The position numbers were made by a program, and so were the translations under genes. Source: Girardinichthys multiradiatus (taxonomy: Eukaryota > Chordata > Actinopteri > Cyprinodontiformes > Goodeidae). Taken from it: a DNA stretch of 64,000 nt. The stretch is from positions 3,036,751-3,100,750 of the forward strand of contig NC_061817.1 of assembly GCF_021462225.1 (NCBI RefSeq), read 5' to 3'. The notes under the pieces were generated by a model. The model was not told where the DNA came from, did no database searches, and saw only the letters and a list, made by a program, of their open reading frames with translations. Position 1 is the first letter of the stretch. Each line of letters opens with the position of its first letter. This document shows, piece by piece, positions 53,265 through 64,000 of the stretch.

Positions 53265-53407
53265 GTCAGAAACTTATTATTATTCACATATATTACAACC
53301 CCACCATGGATGACCATGATGGAGTTGGAGATATGCCATCTCCAGTACATGTCATGCTGTTGGGTTATGATTGTATGCAGATGTGTTTGTTACCTTACAG
53401 TCCTGTT
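53265..53407. other. short spacer
   Basis: About 140 bases with no recognisable content. Confidence 0.5.
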
Positions 53408-54014
53408 TGTCGTGGGTGGATCTTGGGTCGGATCAAAGTGCAGACAAGAGCTCGGTAAGCGCATCTTAGTAACTGTTTATTCACAAAGTCCAAAAACATA
53501 ACAAAAACACTCCAGGGATGAAACAAAGACAAGATCAAAAACTTGCGCAAACCTGCAGGTACTCATGGCAAGGCATAGCATAGACAAAACGTAGCATAGT
53601 CGAAGCATATTAATACAAAGCGTAGACGTGGTAGGGAACGGGGTAGTAACAGAAGGAACCAGCAAGGAACTAAGCACACAGAACTACTAATATACACAGA
53701 GCACAGAGAGGGAAACAAAAGGCAGGTAATCAAAGAAACAGGGAACAGGTGTGACAAGGAACAGGTGAAACAAATACAAAGGCTAAGGATGGGTGAAAGG
53801 ACTAAACAAACAACAGAAAACACAAACTAAGCAAGAGAATAAATCAGAGGAGGAAGTAAAGAACTATAATTACTATGAACTAAAGTAAACAGAGAAACTA
53901 GAGGGGAACATAGAAACAATAACCTAAGAAATAAACAAAGAGCCATAAGGAGAATCTAAATGACAAAATAAACCATCACAAGAACCCACAAGTCCAAAAT
54001 GTCACTCCATGACA
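53408..54014 (-). repeat. LTR, 607 bp
   Basis: On + it begins tgtcgtgggtggat and ends tccatgaca. It is followed by taaccccccccct (54015-54027), the complement of a polypurine tract. Block order (ggatcaaagtgcag, agggaacaggtgtgac) parallels the antisense LTR fragment at 13698-14020. Confidence 0.7.
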
Positions 54015-54025
54015 TAACCCCCCCC

Positions 54026-55219
54026 TCAAGGTCGGATTCCAGACGACCTCTGGGAACTAACAAAAGTTAAAAGCAAAACAACCCACCCAGGGTGGGCAGA
54101 GGGAGGCCTTGGAAGGAGGGCAAGAGTCCGAAACACAAAACAACCCACCCAGGGTGGGCGGAGGGAGGCCTTGGGAGGTGGGCCAGAGTCCAAAGAGTCA
54201 GGCTGCAGTGTGTCAGGCAAAGAGTCAAGGGTGCCTGGAACATAGTCAGTCAGTATTTCCAGTAGCACCCCCCAGAGGAAACTGAGCAGGTGCTCTGGAC
54301 CAGGTCGTGAAGACAGCCCGACCACGGGCTCCTCCGTGTTGTGACGAGGCTCTGTAGATCCGGCGGTGGCCGGCTGAGGATCTGTAGGCTTGGCTGCATG
54401 CTGTGAGTCCAGCGGCTTGGCTGCATGCTGTGAGTCCAGCAGCTTGGCTGCATGGTGTGAGTCCAGCGGCTTGGCTGCATGGTGTGAGTCCAGTGGCTTG
54501 GCTACATGCTGTGAGTCCAGTGGCTTGGCTGCATGCTGTGAGTCCAGCGGCTTGGCTGCATACTGTGAGTCCAGTGGCTTGGCTGCATACTGTGAGTCCA
54601 GCGGCTTGGCTGCATACTGTGAGTCCAGAGGCTTGGCTGCATACTGTGAGTCCAGAGGCTTGGCTGCATACTGTGAGTCCAGAGGCTTGGCTTCCTTAAC
54701 GGCCACGAGAAGAGGGTCGAAGGGACCTCCAGCGGAGAGTGGAGCTGGAGCGTCTAACCATCCCACAGCAAGAAACTCAGCCTGAAGTAAAGAGTGCACT
54801 AGATCCAGATCCTCTGGGTGATCCATTAGATGGAGCATGAATTTACAACAACGATTTCTCATCAGTTTCCTCTTCAAACCCTCCAGCCCGGCTTAAAACC
54901 AACTCGGGGCTGGAGGCTGCACCGGTGGCTGGAGAACTGCAGAGGGCGCTGAGTGACCGCCCACAAACTCCGGGGAAGACAGCCGCGAGGAGGTCATGGC
55001 GGATGGACCCTCCATGGAAAAGTTAGAGGCGCCCACCCGTACCTTCTCGGTGGCGACTGCCCGCCAACGATGACGTCGTCCAGGGCAGGACGAAAACCCA
55101 GCTGACAACTCTGCAGCGGCAGGTGGCGATGGGGGCAGCTCGGCTGGAGCTGCTGCAGCCATGGAATGTCCTTTGATGTGTAGGAATAGGCGGGGGGGGG
55201 GGGCCTCTGGCGGCATCAC
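54026..55219 (-). pseudogene. LTR-element ORF with nonapeptide repeats, one in-frame stop
   Basis: I do not know its function. The minus frame runs from ATG 55219 over an Ala/Pro-rich part, is interrupted by one TAA (54895-54893) and stays in register to 54026, about 398 codons. After the stop a conserved-looking segment (HPEDLDLVHSLLQAEFLAVGW) precedes about 11 tandem copies of a nine-residue unit (AKPLDSQYA/HA). A Pro-rich tail follows. Similar frames lie next to LTRs in fish Gypsy elements, so it is probably element-encoded. Gag-like or accessory roles are both guesses. Confidence 0.5.
54387..54690. repeat. 27-bp coding minisatellite, about 11 copies
   Basis: Unit of 27 bases (gcttggctgcat(a/g)ctgtga...), a multiple of three. 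It keeps the minus frame open as a nonapeptide repeat and also leaves a plus frame open. Confidence 0.93.
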
Positions 55220-55445
55220 AGGGGAGGTCCCGGCAGGGAGGTCAATCCCCCTTTGTGTGGGCCCTCCTTCTTGACCCCCCTGGGGCTAGCTCATTAGACG
55301 GCATGGTACTGTGTCCTCATTGCCTTGGTCCTTCTTTGTTCTGGCTGCCGCCGCTGTTGCCTGCCTGGCTGGTTGGGGGCTCTGGAGGGGTCTCTCCTGC
55401 TTGATGCTAGGTGGTGTTGCTGTCTGCAGTTTGTATGGGTAGAGA
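55220..55445. repeat. G/C-rich teleost repeat
   Basis: ggggtctctcctgcttgatgc and neighbouring blocks look like a known kind of fish interspersed repeat, also hinted at near 44500 and 58400. Family not named. Confidence 0.4.
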
Positions 55446-55583
55446 CAATCAGAATCAGAATCAGCTTTATTGCCAAGTTCGTACATACAAACACGGAATG
55501 TGACTCTGGTACACTTTGCTCTCTGGTTTTTGTTTTTTTGCATTAAAGAATATACATATATACAATATACAAATATACACATA

Positions 55584-56714
55584 CCGTATTTTCCGCACTT
55601 GTAATCCGGAGCGCCTTATATATGGATCAATTGGTTAATTGGTTGATCCATACTGGTTGTACACGGCGCTCTGTCAAAATGTTTCAGTACGACTGGTAAA
55701 CTACAAAGCCGCACCGCTTGCAGCATTACGGGTACCGTAGTCAGGGGTGTCGCCGAAGTAATAGCGGTAAACACCTGTACTGTGCTTACTCCTAGTCCAA
55801 CACCACTTGTGTGTGTATAATGTTTGAATGTACTGTTGTAGGAATTGCCTGAACTATATGTGATTAGAAGCTCAGTGTGTGGGGTGTATGTTTCGTGTGT
55901 GTGTATGGAAGATGTTGACATTACTCCTCCGGACAGAGGTGGCGCTGTGTGCTGCCGTAGCTGAGAATCAAGAGTGAAGGAGTGACGTCGGTATTATTGT
56001 GTGTGTGGGGTGGGTAGAGACGGCGACCGGAGCAGCGGTGTATGAGTCTGTAAGCCCTGTGTTTTTATGTGCTGCAAAGTCATTAAAAAGAACCCCGAAT
56101 CTCGTCAACAACTCAGTGTTTTGATGCTGTTTCTTCATGCTCAACTCAGCAACGTATTAGTGAGGGAGTTAACCCCGAGGAAACTAGTAACTTCGGCCCT
56201 GGAGAAAGTGTCTCCCCTGTGTCATCAGACTACGGTCAGGGGACAGAAACAGGAAAGGTTAACAGTACTAACGTTTGATTTAGTGCATCAAATTGTTTCT
56301 TTTACGTGTTTACTGAATCAGGGAAAAGTTCCCTTGCACGTTTTAACTAACGTTTGATTTCAACTTCAACTTCATAGACTCCAATGCATTCCTAACGTGC
56401 GGTTGGCTCTATTCAATAGAATTCTATGTAGAGGAGACCTTACCATGAGAGTGAATGGAGTTATCAGAACGCTGGTTTGTAGTGTATTAATAAAGTTTGA
56501 CTGACTGACTTATCTGTTTTGTTGACATTCTCTTTAGCACAGCTCCATCTAGTGGATGCATAACGCAACCCCAGTCAAACGTTTGACTGCAGTAGCTTCT
56601 ATTCTATGCGCCTTATAATCCGGTGCGCCCTATATATGAAAAAAGTTCTAAAATAGGCCATTCATTGAAGGTGCGCCTTATAATCCGGTGCGCCTTATAG
56701 TGCGGAAAATACGG
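55584..56714. mobile_element. 1.13-kb pogo/mariner-like non-autonomous element, TA TSD
   Basis: Ends ccgtattttccgcact (left) and its complement (right), flanked by TA on each side (55582-55583, 56715-56716). Sub-terminal repeats of gcgcc(t/c)tata and its complement lie at both ends (for example 55611, 56608-56700). No transposase frame is seen. It is inserted in the LINE 3' UTR. Confidence 0.8.
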
Positions 56715-56769
56715 TATATAAATAAAAAGGAGCATTTGCAACATCTGTATGCTGTTGTTTGGTACTCTA

Positions 56770-58319
56770 TTAAATGTCCAACAGAGAAACAGCCTGGGGG
56801 AAGAAACTGTCTCTGTGGTCTGAAGGTAAGACTCTAAACAGTTTTTGTGCAGGGTGTGTGGGGTCTGCAGAGATTTTTGCAACTCTTTTTCTGACCCTAG
56901 ACCCGTGTAAGTCCTGGATGGAGGGAAGGTCAGTCCTGATTATTCTCTCTGCAGTCCTGATTATTTGTTGCAGTCTGGACCTATCCTGTTTTGTGGATGA
57001 GCCAAACCACACTGAGATGCATGAAGACAGGATAGACTGAATGATGGCTGTGTAGAAGATGACAAGCAGCTCCTGTGGAAGGTTGTACTTCTTGAATTGC
57101 CTCAGGAAGTAAAGTCTCTGCTGGGCCTTCTTTCGAAAAGTGTCTGTGTGTGAGGACCATCTCAGGTCCTCCGTGATGGTGGTTCCTAAGAACCTGAAGT
57201 GGTCCACAGCCGACACGGTGTTGTTGAGGATGGTGAGGAGGGTGTATGGGGGTGGTGTTCTCCGAAAGTCCACCACCATTTCCACAGTCTTGAGAGGGTT
57301 GAGTTCAAGGTAGTTCTGACTACACCAGCGTATCAGCCGATCCACCTGCTGTCTGTATGCAGACTCATCACCATCCTGGATCAGTCCAATGACAGTGGTG
57401 TCATCTGTAAACTTCAAGAGTTTCACGGATGAGTCCGCTGAGGTGCAGTTATTTGTGTACAGGGAGAAGAGGAATGGGAATAAAACACACCCCTGGGTGG
57501 CACCAGTACTTATTGATCTGGTTCGGGAGAGGATGCTCCCCAGTCTCACCTGCTGCTGTCAGTCCGTCAGGAAGCTGTTGATCCACTGACATGTGGAGGC
57601 TGGGACGTTGAGCTGGCTGAGCTTCTGGTGGAGGAGGTCTGGTATGATGGTGTTGAAGGCCTGGCGTACGTCCCTGGACGGTCGAGGTGTTGCAGGATGA
57701 AGTGTAGGCCTAAGTTAACAGCATCATCTGCCGACCTGTTTGCTCTGTAAGCAAACTGCAGGGGGTCCAGCAGGGGGCCTGTGATGTCTTTCAGGTGCTT
57801 CAACACCAGCCGCTCAAAGGATTTCATGATCACAGACGTCAGGGCTAAAGGCCTGTAGTCATTTAATCCTAGGATGGTGGGTTTCTTGGGCACCGGGATG
57901 ATGGTGGATCGTTTGAGGCAGGAGGGGACCTCACATGTCTCCAGTGACTTGTTGAAGATCCGGGTGAAGATCGGAGCGAGTTGATCTGCACAGGCTTTCA
58001 GGCATGATGGGGAGACGTTATCAGGTCCTCCAGCTTTCTTTGTTTTCATGGGCTGAAAGAGCCTATTTACATCTTCCTCAGAGATCTTTAGTGCAGGCAG
58101 AGGATCTGAAGGTAGGGGGTTGGTAGCTTTGTGGGAAGAACTTGTTCCTGAATGGGATGTGGGGGAGATGGTTTGAGGTGTGAACGGCTTCCTGTCATGT
58201 CTGCAGTAGAAACCATTCAGACGGTTAGCCTGGCGAGGATTCTGTTCAGGATGGGTGGGGGGGCTCCTGTAGGCAGTCAGGTGTTTCAGACCGGTCCATA
58301 CAGCCGAAGATCCAGTCAT
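56770..58319 (-). pseudogene. LINE reverse transcriptase (L2/Rex1-like), minus copy
   Basis: Product: LINE RT. The first frame (58319-57567) has the linker (EDVNRLFQPMKTKKAGGPDN), CLKRSTIIPVPKKP, and LDPLQFAYRANRSADDAV. A frameshift occurs near 57685 (the region LLHQKLSQLNVPAST is in another frame), and a TGA lies near 57560. The second frame (57549-56770) has TGATQGCVLFPFLFSLYT, the catalytic box as LLKFTDDTTV (the Ala of FADD is Thr), the thumb, and the C-terminal SSTKQDRSRLQQIIRTAER and DSFFPQAVSL. It is closely related to the LINE at 12690-13588/15691-15890. Confidence 0.88.
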
Positions 58320-58330
58320 TGGGATGACTC

Positions 58331-59224
58331 TGTGGGATGTGTCAACAGTGCTGGGTTGGGAGTTTGTTGTCCAGTATCTCTACTTGTGCAAATATGGCCT
58401 GGTGGCTGTTTCTCCCGAGTTTCACTGACAAGCTACCTCTGTGCCAGGCATATGGCTGTTCCGAGGTAGTACCTTGTGTTTTACCTGCCTTTGCTGCTGC
58501 GCCCTTGAGGAGCAGTGTCTGCCTGCCCTTTGCTGCCCTTAAGGGCTGAAAGTTGCAATGTTTCTATTCTTACAATCATTCTAGCAACTTTGCACCTCTG
58601 GGGGTTATAGATTGACGCACACACTTGTTGGGACCCCAGCCATGGGTTAAAACATTAAGCATCCAGAAAGAACTTTTCTGGAACTTCCAAAATAAATCGC
58701 ATGAACATACTTTAAGCACAGCCAGGAACAGGAACAAGAAGGGATTAACAGCGGACTTCTCATGACGTCACTGTTTGAATAGAAATCCCGCGTTCCAACA
58801 AACAGACCTCTTCCACCCAGGTCCCCAGGAGAACTGGAAGAAGGGACACACAGTGTGCTAATGTCTCTTTGCTGGCAAGCAGACATAACTCTTTAAACTG
58901 GATCCAAGAGTGGTAAAGGTATGTGTTTGATTCTGATGACAAGCTAAAAGTTTCTTTTGTTAGCTCCAACCGCAAACGGCTAAGAACACGTGCTTGCCCA
59001 CTTTATGAGTCCACTGACTCCTGCTTACCGTCAAACATTTGTTGTGAGTTACCTCTGCTGGTGCTTGGCTTTATTGAACATTTTTGAGCTTTTCTATAAT
59101 CGAATGGGGGATTACTGACATCGGATTAAGTGCTTGAACCCTCGGCTATACTGCCAGATTTAAAACTGACATTGGATAAGGACTGTCTAAAAGTTGATCG
59201 GACCAAAATATTATTTATTAAAAT
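58331..59224. other. spacer
   Basis: A moderately GC-rich part to 58560 that may be a repeat, then AT-rich. No gene recognised. Confidence 0.4.
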
Positions 59225-59227
59225 ATT

Positions 59228-60912
59228 AATTCAATTCAATTCAATTCAATTTTATTTATATAGCGCCAATTCACAACACATGTTGTCTCAAGGCACTTCA
59301 CAACAGTCAGGTACATACATTCCAATTAGTCCTAACCATTGAACAGTGCAGTCAGAGTTAGTTATTTATTCAAATTGGATAAAACATTTTTCTGTCTAAG
59401 GAAACCCAGCAGATTGCATCCAGTCAGTGACTTGCAGCATTCTCTCCTCCCGGATGAGCATGTAGAGACAGTGGACAGTCACTGGTGTTGACTTTGCAGC
59501 AATCCCTCATACTGAGCATGCATGTAGCGACAGTGGAGAGGAAAAACTCCCTTTTAACAGGAAGAAACCTCCAGCAGAACCAGAACCAGCCATCTGCCAT
59601 GACCAGCTGGGGGTTTGAGAGAAAGAACAGAGCAGAGACACAAAGAGAAAAAAGAAGAACTGATCCAGGAGTCCTTTCTATGGGAAGGAGAGGTAAATGT
59701 TAATGGGTGTAGCTCCTTTAGTCGTTTCACCAAGAAAGAAAGAACAGATAAACTCTGAGCCAGTTTTCAAGGTTAGAGTCTGAAAAAGAGCACATATAAT
59801 TAGTTACAGTAAAGCTCAGTCAATCGCCATGTCTAAGAGAGAGAAAGGGTTAAACACTAAAAGACAGGGCTATGTGGATCATCGGTAGAGGGTGAGCATT
59901 AAGTTGTTGCCAGCAAAAGCTCGGACGATGCCCCTCTCCAGAAAGGTGTCACAGGTAGACACAGAGCCAGGCCAGGTGTAGCTTCTAGGAAGAGAAAAAG
60001 AGAGAACAAAGTTAAAAGCTGAAATAACAGCAAATAATGCAAAAATGGAGAGTAGTGTGAGAATGTAGCGAAGACAGTGAAAGTGGTCATTATGTCCTCC
60101 AACAGCCGAAGCCTATAACAGCATAACTACACAGATAGTTTCAATTCAGATTGTTTAGTTAAACTGCGCCTATTTACAACAATGTCGTCACAAGGCACCC
60201 CACAAAGGGTCCCTCTGATGGTCATTGTTATACCAAAAACCACAAGGATTGGGATACCTCTATCTGTCAGACTGATTATAACCATTGGAAAAGAGAAGGG
60301 GTCATACAGGTAGCAGAAATGCTTGCACCTCAACCATAACTGAGCCGGTTTAGGCTAAACCTGACTCCTCCTTACTCCATCCAACAGGGAGGGAGGAGTT
60401 TTAAGCCTAGCCTTAAAAGTAGACAGTGTGTCTGCCTCACGGACTAAAACTGGGAGCTGGTTCCACAGGAGAGGAGCCTGATAACTAAAGGATCTGCCTC
60501 CCATTCTACTTCTAGAGACTCTAGGAACCACCAGTAAACCTGCAGTCTGAGAACGAAGTGCCCTGTTAGGAACATATGAAACAATCAGATCTCTGATGTA
60601 TGATGGAGCTAGATCATTAAGGGCTTTATATGTGAGGAGAATTTTAAATTCTATTCTGGATTTAACAGGGAGCCAATGAAGGGAAGCTAAAATAGGAGAA
60701 ATATGATCTCTCTTTTTAATTTTCATCAGAACTCTTGCTGCAGCATTTTGAATCAGCTGAAGGCTTTTAACTGCATTTTGTGGACATCCTGATAGTAAAG
60801 AATTACAACAGTCCAGCCTTGAAGTAACAAATGCATTTACTAGTTTTTCAGCATCACTCCTGGATAGAATCATTTCTAATTTTGGCAATGTTCCGGAGAT
60901 GAAAGAAGGACG
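59228..60912 (-). mobile_element. L2-type LINE, minus, 5' truncated
   Basis: The C-terminal RT frame, then a long 3' UTR down to the tail at 59228-59262 (ttcaattcaattttattta). This copy ties the common fish UTR block to the RT and shows the order of parts in the other copies at 5255-6331 and 13589-15690. Confidence 0.85.
60355..60888 (-). pseudogene. C-terminus of L2-type LINE reverse transcriptase
   Basis: Product: end of the LINE polyprotein, with AEKLVNAFVTSRLDCCNSLL, LQLIQNAAARVLMKIKKRDHI, LASLHWLPVKSRIEFKILL and GGRSFSYQAPLLWNQLP. Its upstream part (FFHLRNIAKIR, about 60905-60873) is in another frame. One base change or indel after STFKARLK shifts the end compared with 15539. Confidence 0.85.
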
Positions 60913-61920
60913 TATTCATATTAAATAATATATTCATATTAAATAATATATTCATAATGAAATGGTTTGCAATGAGTTGAATGGAAATGAGTTGCAGCTG
61001 AGGCAGGGAGAGAAAGATAGAGTAGTTGAAGGATGGAGGTAGGTAACATGAATGGAGCAGAAACACAGAAACCCAGAAAAGTATCTTACCAGATTATCTA
61101 ACTGTAAAAAATTGTATGTAAAAATAATGCAACAACACAAAAAATTTACTAATAAGGAAAACACTTAATATGCATAAGAAAATATCTTAATCAAGACCCA
61201 AAGAACATGAAGAGCAGTGAAATAGTCAAAATACATACACAAAAGAAAATCAAAACCTTAAAGAACTCAGTAATGTGACACTCCAATTCCATTATTGCAA
61301 TTTCTATTTTTGATGAAAATGAAACTAAAGTTCAGACAAACCGTTGCAAACAGAACTTCTGCATTTGTGATCAAGTTTCTTTTACAGACTCAAGGCTGTG
61401 CTGCCCTCACAGAACACAGAGAGGGAATGACTCAGAGAATGAATGAACCAAAACTCAGGGAATGAAAAAGAGGGGAGAATAATCCACAGAATCCCTCTCC
61501 CAGTGGTGACTGAGATAATCTGATGTCATTAAACTGCAACCCTCTAATGAAATGGTTGGCAGTTATTGTTAACGTTCTTTACTGCCGTTATATAAAATGT
61601 ATAATGGTTTGTACTACTCAATGCCCTTGCAGAAGTTGGACCAGGTTTTCACTTTTTGTTTTTGCTCCTCTGGGTTATTTGTAACCAGGGAGACTGATGA
61701 CCATATTCTTATAAAGTGACGCTCAATTGGCTGAAGTAATGTTGCAGAGACACCAACACTTCATATGACTGGATGATCACTTATCCACCTCCTAGGCCTG
61801 CGGCTGTCAGTCTGTCTCTCCCTTCAAACATAAGGAAAGAGGATTATATTTTTGAGTTTGTCAGTCTGTCCATGTATCAATTGAAATGCTCTGCTGACCT
61901 GTGTTTGCTTCTCAATGTCA
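60889..61920. other. AT-rich spacer with a small tandem repeat
   Basis: An 18-19-bp unit (attcatattaaataatat) is repeated about 2.5 times at 60913-60955, next to the truncated LINE end. No gene is seen. Confidence 0.5.
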
Positions 61921-61924
61921 TCAC

Positions 61925-61972
<48 letters not shown>
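61921..61972. repeat. (CA)n microsatellite
   Basis: About 52 bases with one caaaca interruption. Confidence 0.95.
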
Positions 61973-61978
<6 letters not shown>

Positions 61979-62004
61979 AGAAACATGTGTGTGTACTTGT
62001 TTTT

Positions 62005-62260
62005 CCACATCTGTGAGGACTTTGGCCTGACTGTGCATACACGTGGGGACCTGTTGACCTGTGGGGACCACATATGAGGTCCCCACTGGCACAACTCCAT
62101 TTTGCAGCATAAAATCATGTGTAAACATGCCCGATGCAGTTTTCCAGGAAGTCCCTTGAACTTCGTATCAAGACAAAGTTTGTGTGAGTGTATACCCATG
62201 TACCCTCAGTGGTCCCACAGGGTATTTCAGTCCCCAATAGGCTTGATGTTCTAGAAGAGT
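62005..62260. repeat. teleost repeat with ggggacc blocks
   Basis: gtgaggactttgg, gtggggacctgttg and gtggggaccaca blocks of the kind often next to (CA)n in fish, also similar to gaggacc in 12016-12657. Non-coding. Confidence 0.45.
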
Positions 62261-62478
62261 GCGTCACTGCCTGCTCACTCTCTAGCGACCTGAATTGTTT
62301 AGAAGGAGTATTGCAATTAATTGTTCAATTTAAACTTTAACTTTTAAAATCAAAATCTTTAACTTTATTTCTTGCAGTTTGGGATTAATACAGTTTTTTA
62401 ATTTAATTTATGTTATTTCAATTTAAACTGACGTTCACCATTATTTGTCTATTTATTTTTATTAAAAATAATGTAATT
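62261..62478. other. AT-rich spacer
   Basis: Nothing recognised. Confidence 0.5.
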
Positions 62479-63225
62479 AGCCCCGAGCACGGCGAAGGCC
62501 TATTCCAATTCAAATGTTATTACGATTCTCCTCCGAAAATAAGCGCTAATTTGGAGGCCTAAAAATATTTGCAAACTCACCCAACTTTGCCAGAAATTGT
62601 CCCCCAATTGAAATCTTTGTATTTTAATGGAATTGAAAGGCATGGCCAAATGGCTCTACAGCACCGTCTAACATGAGATAGGCCAACTGGTAAATCGTAG
62701 AGAGCTGAAATTTGATACATAGATAGAACCACTGAAACAAGAAAATAAAGTCTCTTGGAGGTATGTCCTAAACCCAACAGGAAATCAGCCATTTTGAGTC
62801 AAAGGGTCATTTTTAGGCATTTTTGACTTTTCATACATGCCAAACTTTAATAAACCCCTCCTAGGGATTTTGAGCTCTCGGTTTCAAACTTGGTGAATAT
62901 GCACTTAAGGCCTTGGGGAGTAATAGTTATCAAAAAGGTGAGTTTTTTTGCCTGTTAAAGGGGCGTTCCCAGGCCTCAAATGTGATCTTCAGGCCGTAAA
63001 TTTCGAAACTATAACTTTCACAAAGAAAGACTGATTTGCACCAAACCTGGCATGAGTCATCCATGTGGGATGTCTACTATGTGGTCATATGCTGACATCA
63101 TCAAAGCCCCGCCCCCTCAGAACTGGAAGTCTGTTTTTGTTTTCTTGAAGAGCTCTATCTCTTGACCCCCTTGACCTAAGATAATCCTGAGTCAGAAGAC
63201 AAATAACAAGTTTCTCACTTTCTTT
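62479..63225 (+). repeat. common teleost repeat (agccccgagcacggcgaagg type)
   Basis: Starts agccccgagcacggcgaagg and includes caccaaacctggcatgag and ccatgtgggatgtc. This is a dispersed non-coding fish repeat in my experience of such sequence, but I cannot name the family or find its ends. Confidence 0.5.
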
Positions 63226-63235
63226 AAAACACAAA

Positions 63236-63635
63236 ATGCCCCTTTTCCACTGGCTCTACTTTGGTGGCTTTGTTCTACTCTACTCAGTCTGGCACAGCTC
63301 TACTACGAAGTTAGCGCATTTTCATGGACCCTCCAAGACCTGGTTCAGGTGAAACATCTGTTGCTGCGAGTTTTGAACCACACCTCTAGACATCCTATGC
63401 CATGTGTTGTTTCATAACTGTGCGACCGCAATGCGAGTTGTCATTTTTAAAGACAACAGAAGAAGAGAGAGCTGGGATATTTTGTTTTTTAGCCTAATTG
63501 GGATTTTTCTGAGATTCCAAGAAGAGAGGAGTAGTGTGAGGAATGCTGTGGAGGCAGTTAATGTGGCAATAAGGATAGCAGATTTCTGTAGAAGATTCTT
63601 GGCCTTGCCACTGGAGGAAAGCCGGTAAGTAAGCT
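63236..63635 (+). repeat. MITE-like repeat, relative of 19566-19660
   Basis: tgccccttttccactggctct...tttcatggac. A 74-codon frame (63404-63628) follows with no recognised domain, ending at a donor-like ccggtaagtaag, so a decayed exon cannot be excluded. Confidence 0.4.
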
Positions 63636-64000
63636 AATGCACATTTTTATATTCCAACTACTATGAAACTTGTACTGCAGTGACATTTCATAAAAAAAAA
63701 ACGTGTTTACTTATGATTCACCTGATGTTCAGGTTATACTGAAAAACAGGGACGACTGGTATAAGTGGGCTAGTAGGGCTAAGCCCTACCTGGTGTTCTC
63801 AGTAAAAAATTTAAAATGCCTAATAAACACAAATTAAAAATATTGTATCACATTTTGTGTAATTTACAACAAAACTGGTGCCAGTCTTTCCAAAGGGCTA
63901 ACTTTTCAGAGCCCCAATCATTTAATGTGTTTTGTGGATTAGAATGATTGACAGATGTCATGTCACACACCCTCCGTTTGGGACTAATTGGGGCTAATTT

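Larger units (their letters stand above)
53408..55219 (-). mobile_element. partial Gypsy-type LTR element (3' LTR plus internal region)
   Basis: On minus, a coding region (55219-54026), a G-rich polypurine tract and a 3' LTR (54014-53408, TGTCATGG...CACGACA) are in order. No pol, 5' LTR or TSD is seen, so the element is partial or a non-autonomous (LARD-type) relative. Confidence 0.7.
55446..58330 (-). mobile_element. L2/Rex1-like LINE on minus, split by a pogo-like element
   Basis: Coding part 58319-56770, 3' UTR to 56717, then the insertion (55584-56714), then the 3' UTR end with (GATTCT)n tail, read on + as caatcagaatcagaatcag at 55447-55464 beside an aataaa-type signal (gctttatt). 5' truncated near 58330. 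Confidence 0.85.

Noticed and set aside
54390..54785. Cys-rich plus frame over the minisatellite
   Set aside because: Antisense shadow of the 27-bp repeat coding frame.
61824..62199. Val/Cys-rich frames around 61.9 kb
   Set aside because: Products of the (CA)n/(TG)n microsatellite.

Overview
The window is eukaryotic nuclear DNA from a ray-finned (teleost) fish. It carries several families typical of teleost genomes: RTE-type and L2/Rex1-like LINEs, a HARBI1-type Harbinger, Tc1/mariner, a chromodomain Ty3/Gypsy, and a fish gamma-type endogenous retrovirus. I cannot place it below the level of teleost. I found no convincing host protein-coding gene, tRNA, rRNA or CRISPR array. What can be read is almost entirely transposable elements, many nested with recognisable target-site duplications (TSDs), in AT-rich spacer DNA with microsatellites. 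Region by region: 1-2.7 kb is AT-rich spacer with a duplicated 127-bp block and old LINE fragments. 2,753-9,298 is one large Harbinger transposon. It has a broken transposase on +, a broken Myb/SANT-like partner on -, and long inverted end arrays built of 20-bp units; an L2-type LINE 3' end has inserted into it. 9.3-12.7 kb is spacer with (CA)n and a 345-bp tandem duplication. 12.7-19.5 kb holds two decayed LINEs interrupted by an L2 copy, Gypsy-type LTRs and, inside one of those, an inverted solo LTR of the retrovirus (TSD GGAC). 20.0-21.9 kb is a truncated RTE LINE that runs directly into a 5'-truncated endogenous retrovirus (21.9-30.2 kb: pol, env, 3' LTR); the pol is interrupted by other repeats and the env by a mariner-type MITE. 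33,156-38,854 is a full-length minus-strand chromodomain Gypsy with both LTRs and a 5-bp TSD (ACTTC). 39,321-42,581 is a near full-length RTE LINE with an 11-bp TSD. 42.8-44.4 kb is a second, partial Gypsy pol on minus. 45,096-53,262 is a Tc1 element split by a 6.95-kb MULE-like DNA transposon (46,280-53,226; 9-bp TSD), which is the most unusual object here. 53.4-55.2 kb is an LTR plus internal region with a protein-coding minisatellite. 55.4-58.3 kb is a minus-strand LINE split by a pogo/mariner-like element, and 59.2-60.9 kb a minus-strand L2. The rest is teleost interspersed repeats. How the parts work together: each autonomous element carries its own enzymes. The Harbinger pairs a DDE nuclease with a Myb-like DNA-binding protein. 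The Gypsy and the retrovirus encode reverse transcriptase, RNase H and integrase between LTRs. The LINEs encode endonuclease and reverse transcriptase. The MULE-like element encodes one roughly 1,050-codon protein that joins a DDE-type core to a C-terminal segment resembling a ubiquitin-specific protease. Nearly all reading frames are interrupted. The best preserved are the retroviral integrase, the MULE-like protein (one in-frame stop, one frameshift) and the C-terminal half of the RTE LINE. All coordinates, TSDs and motifs were read by eye from the sequence; family names come from recognising motifs, not from a search.
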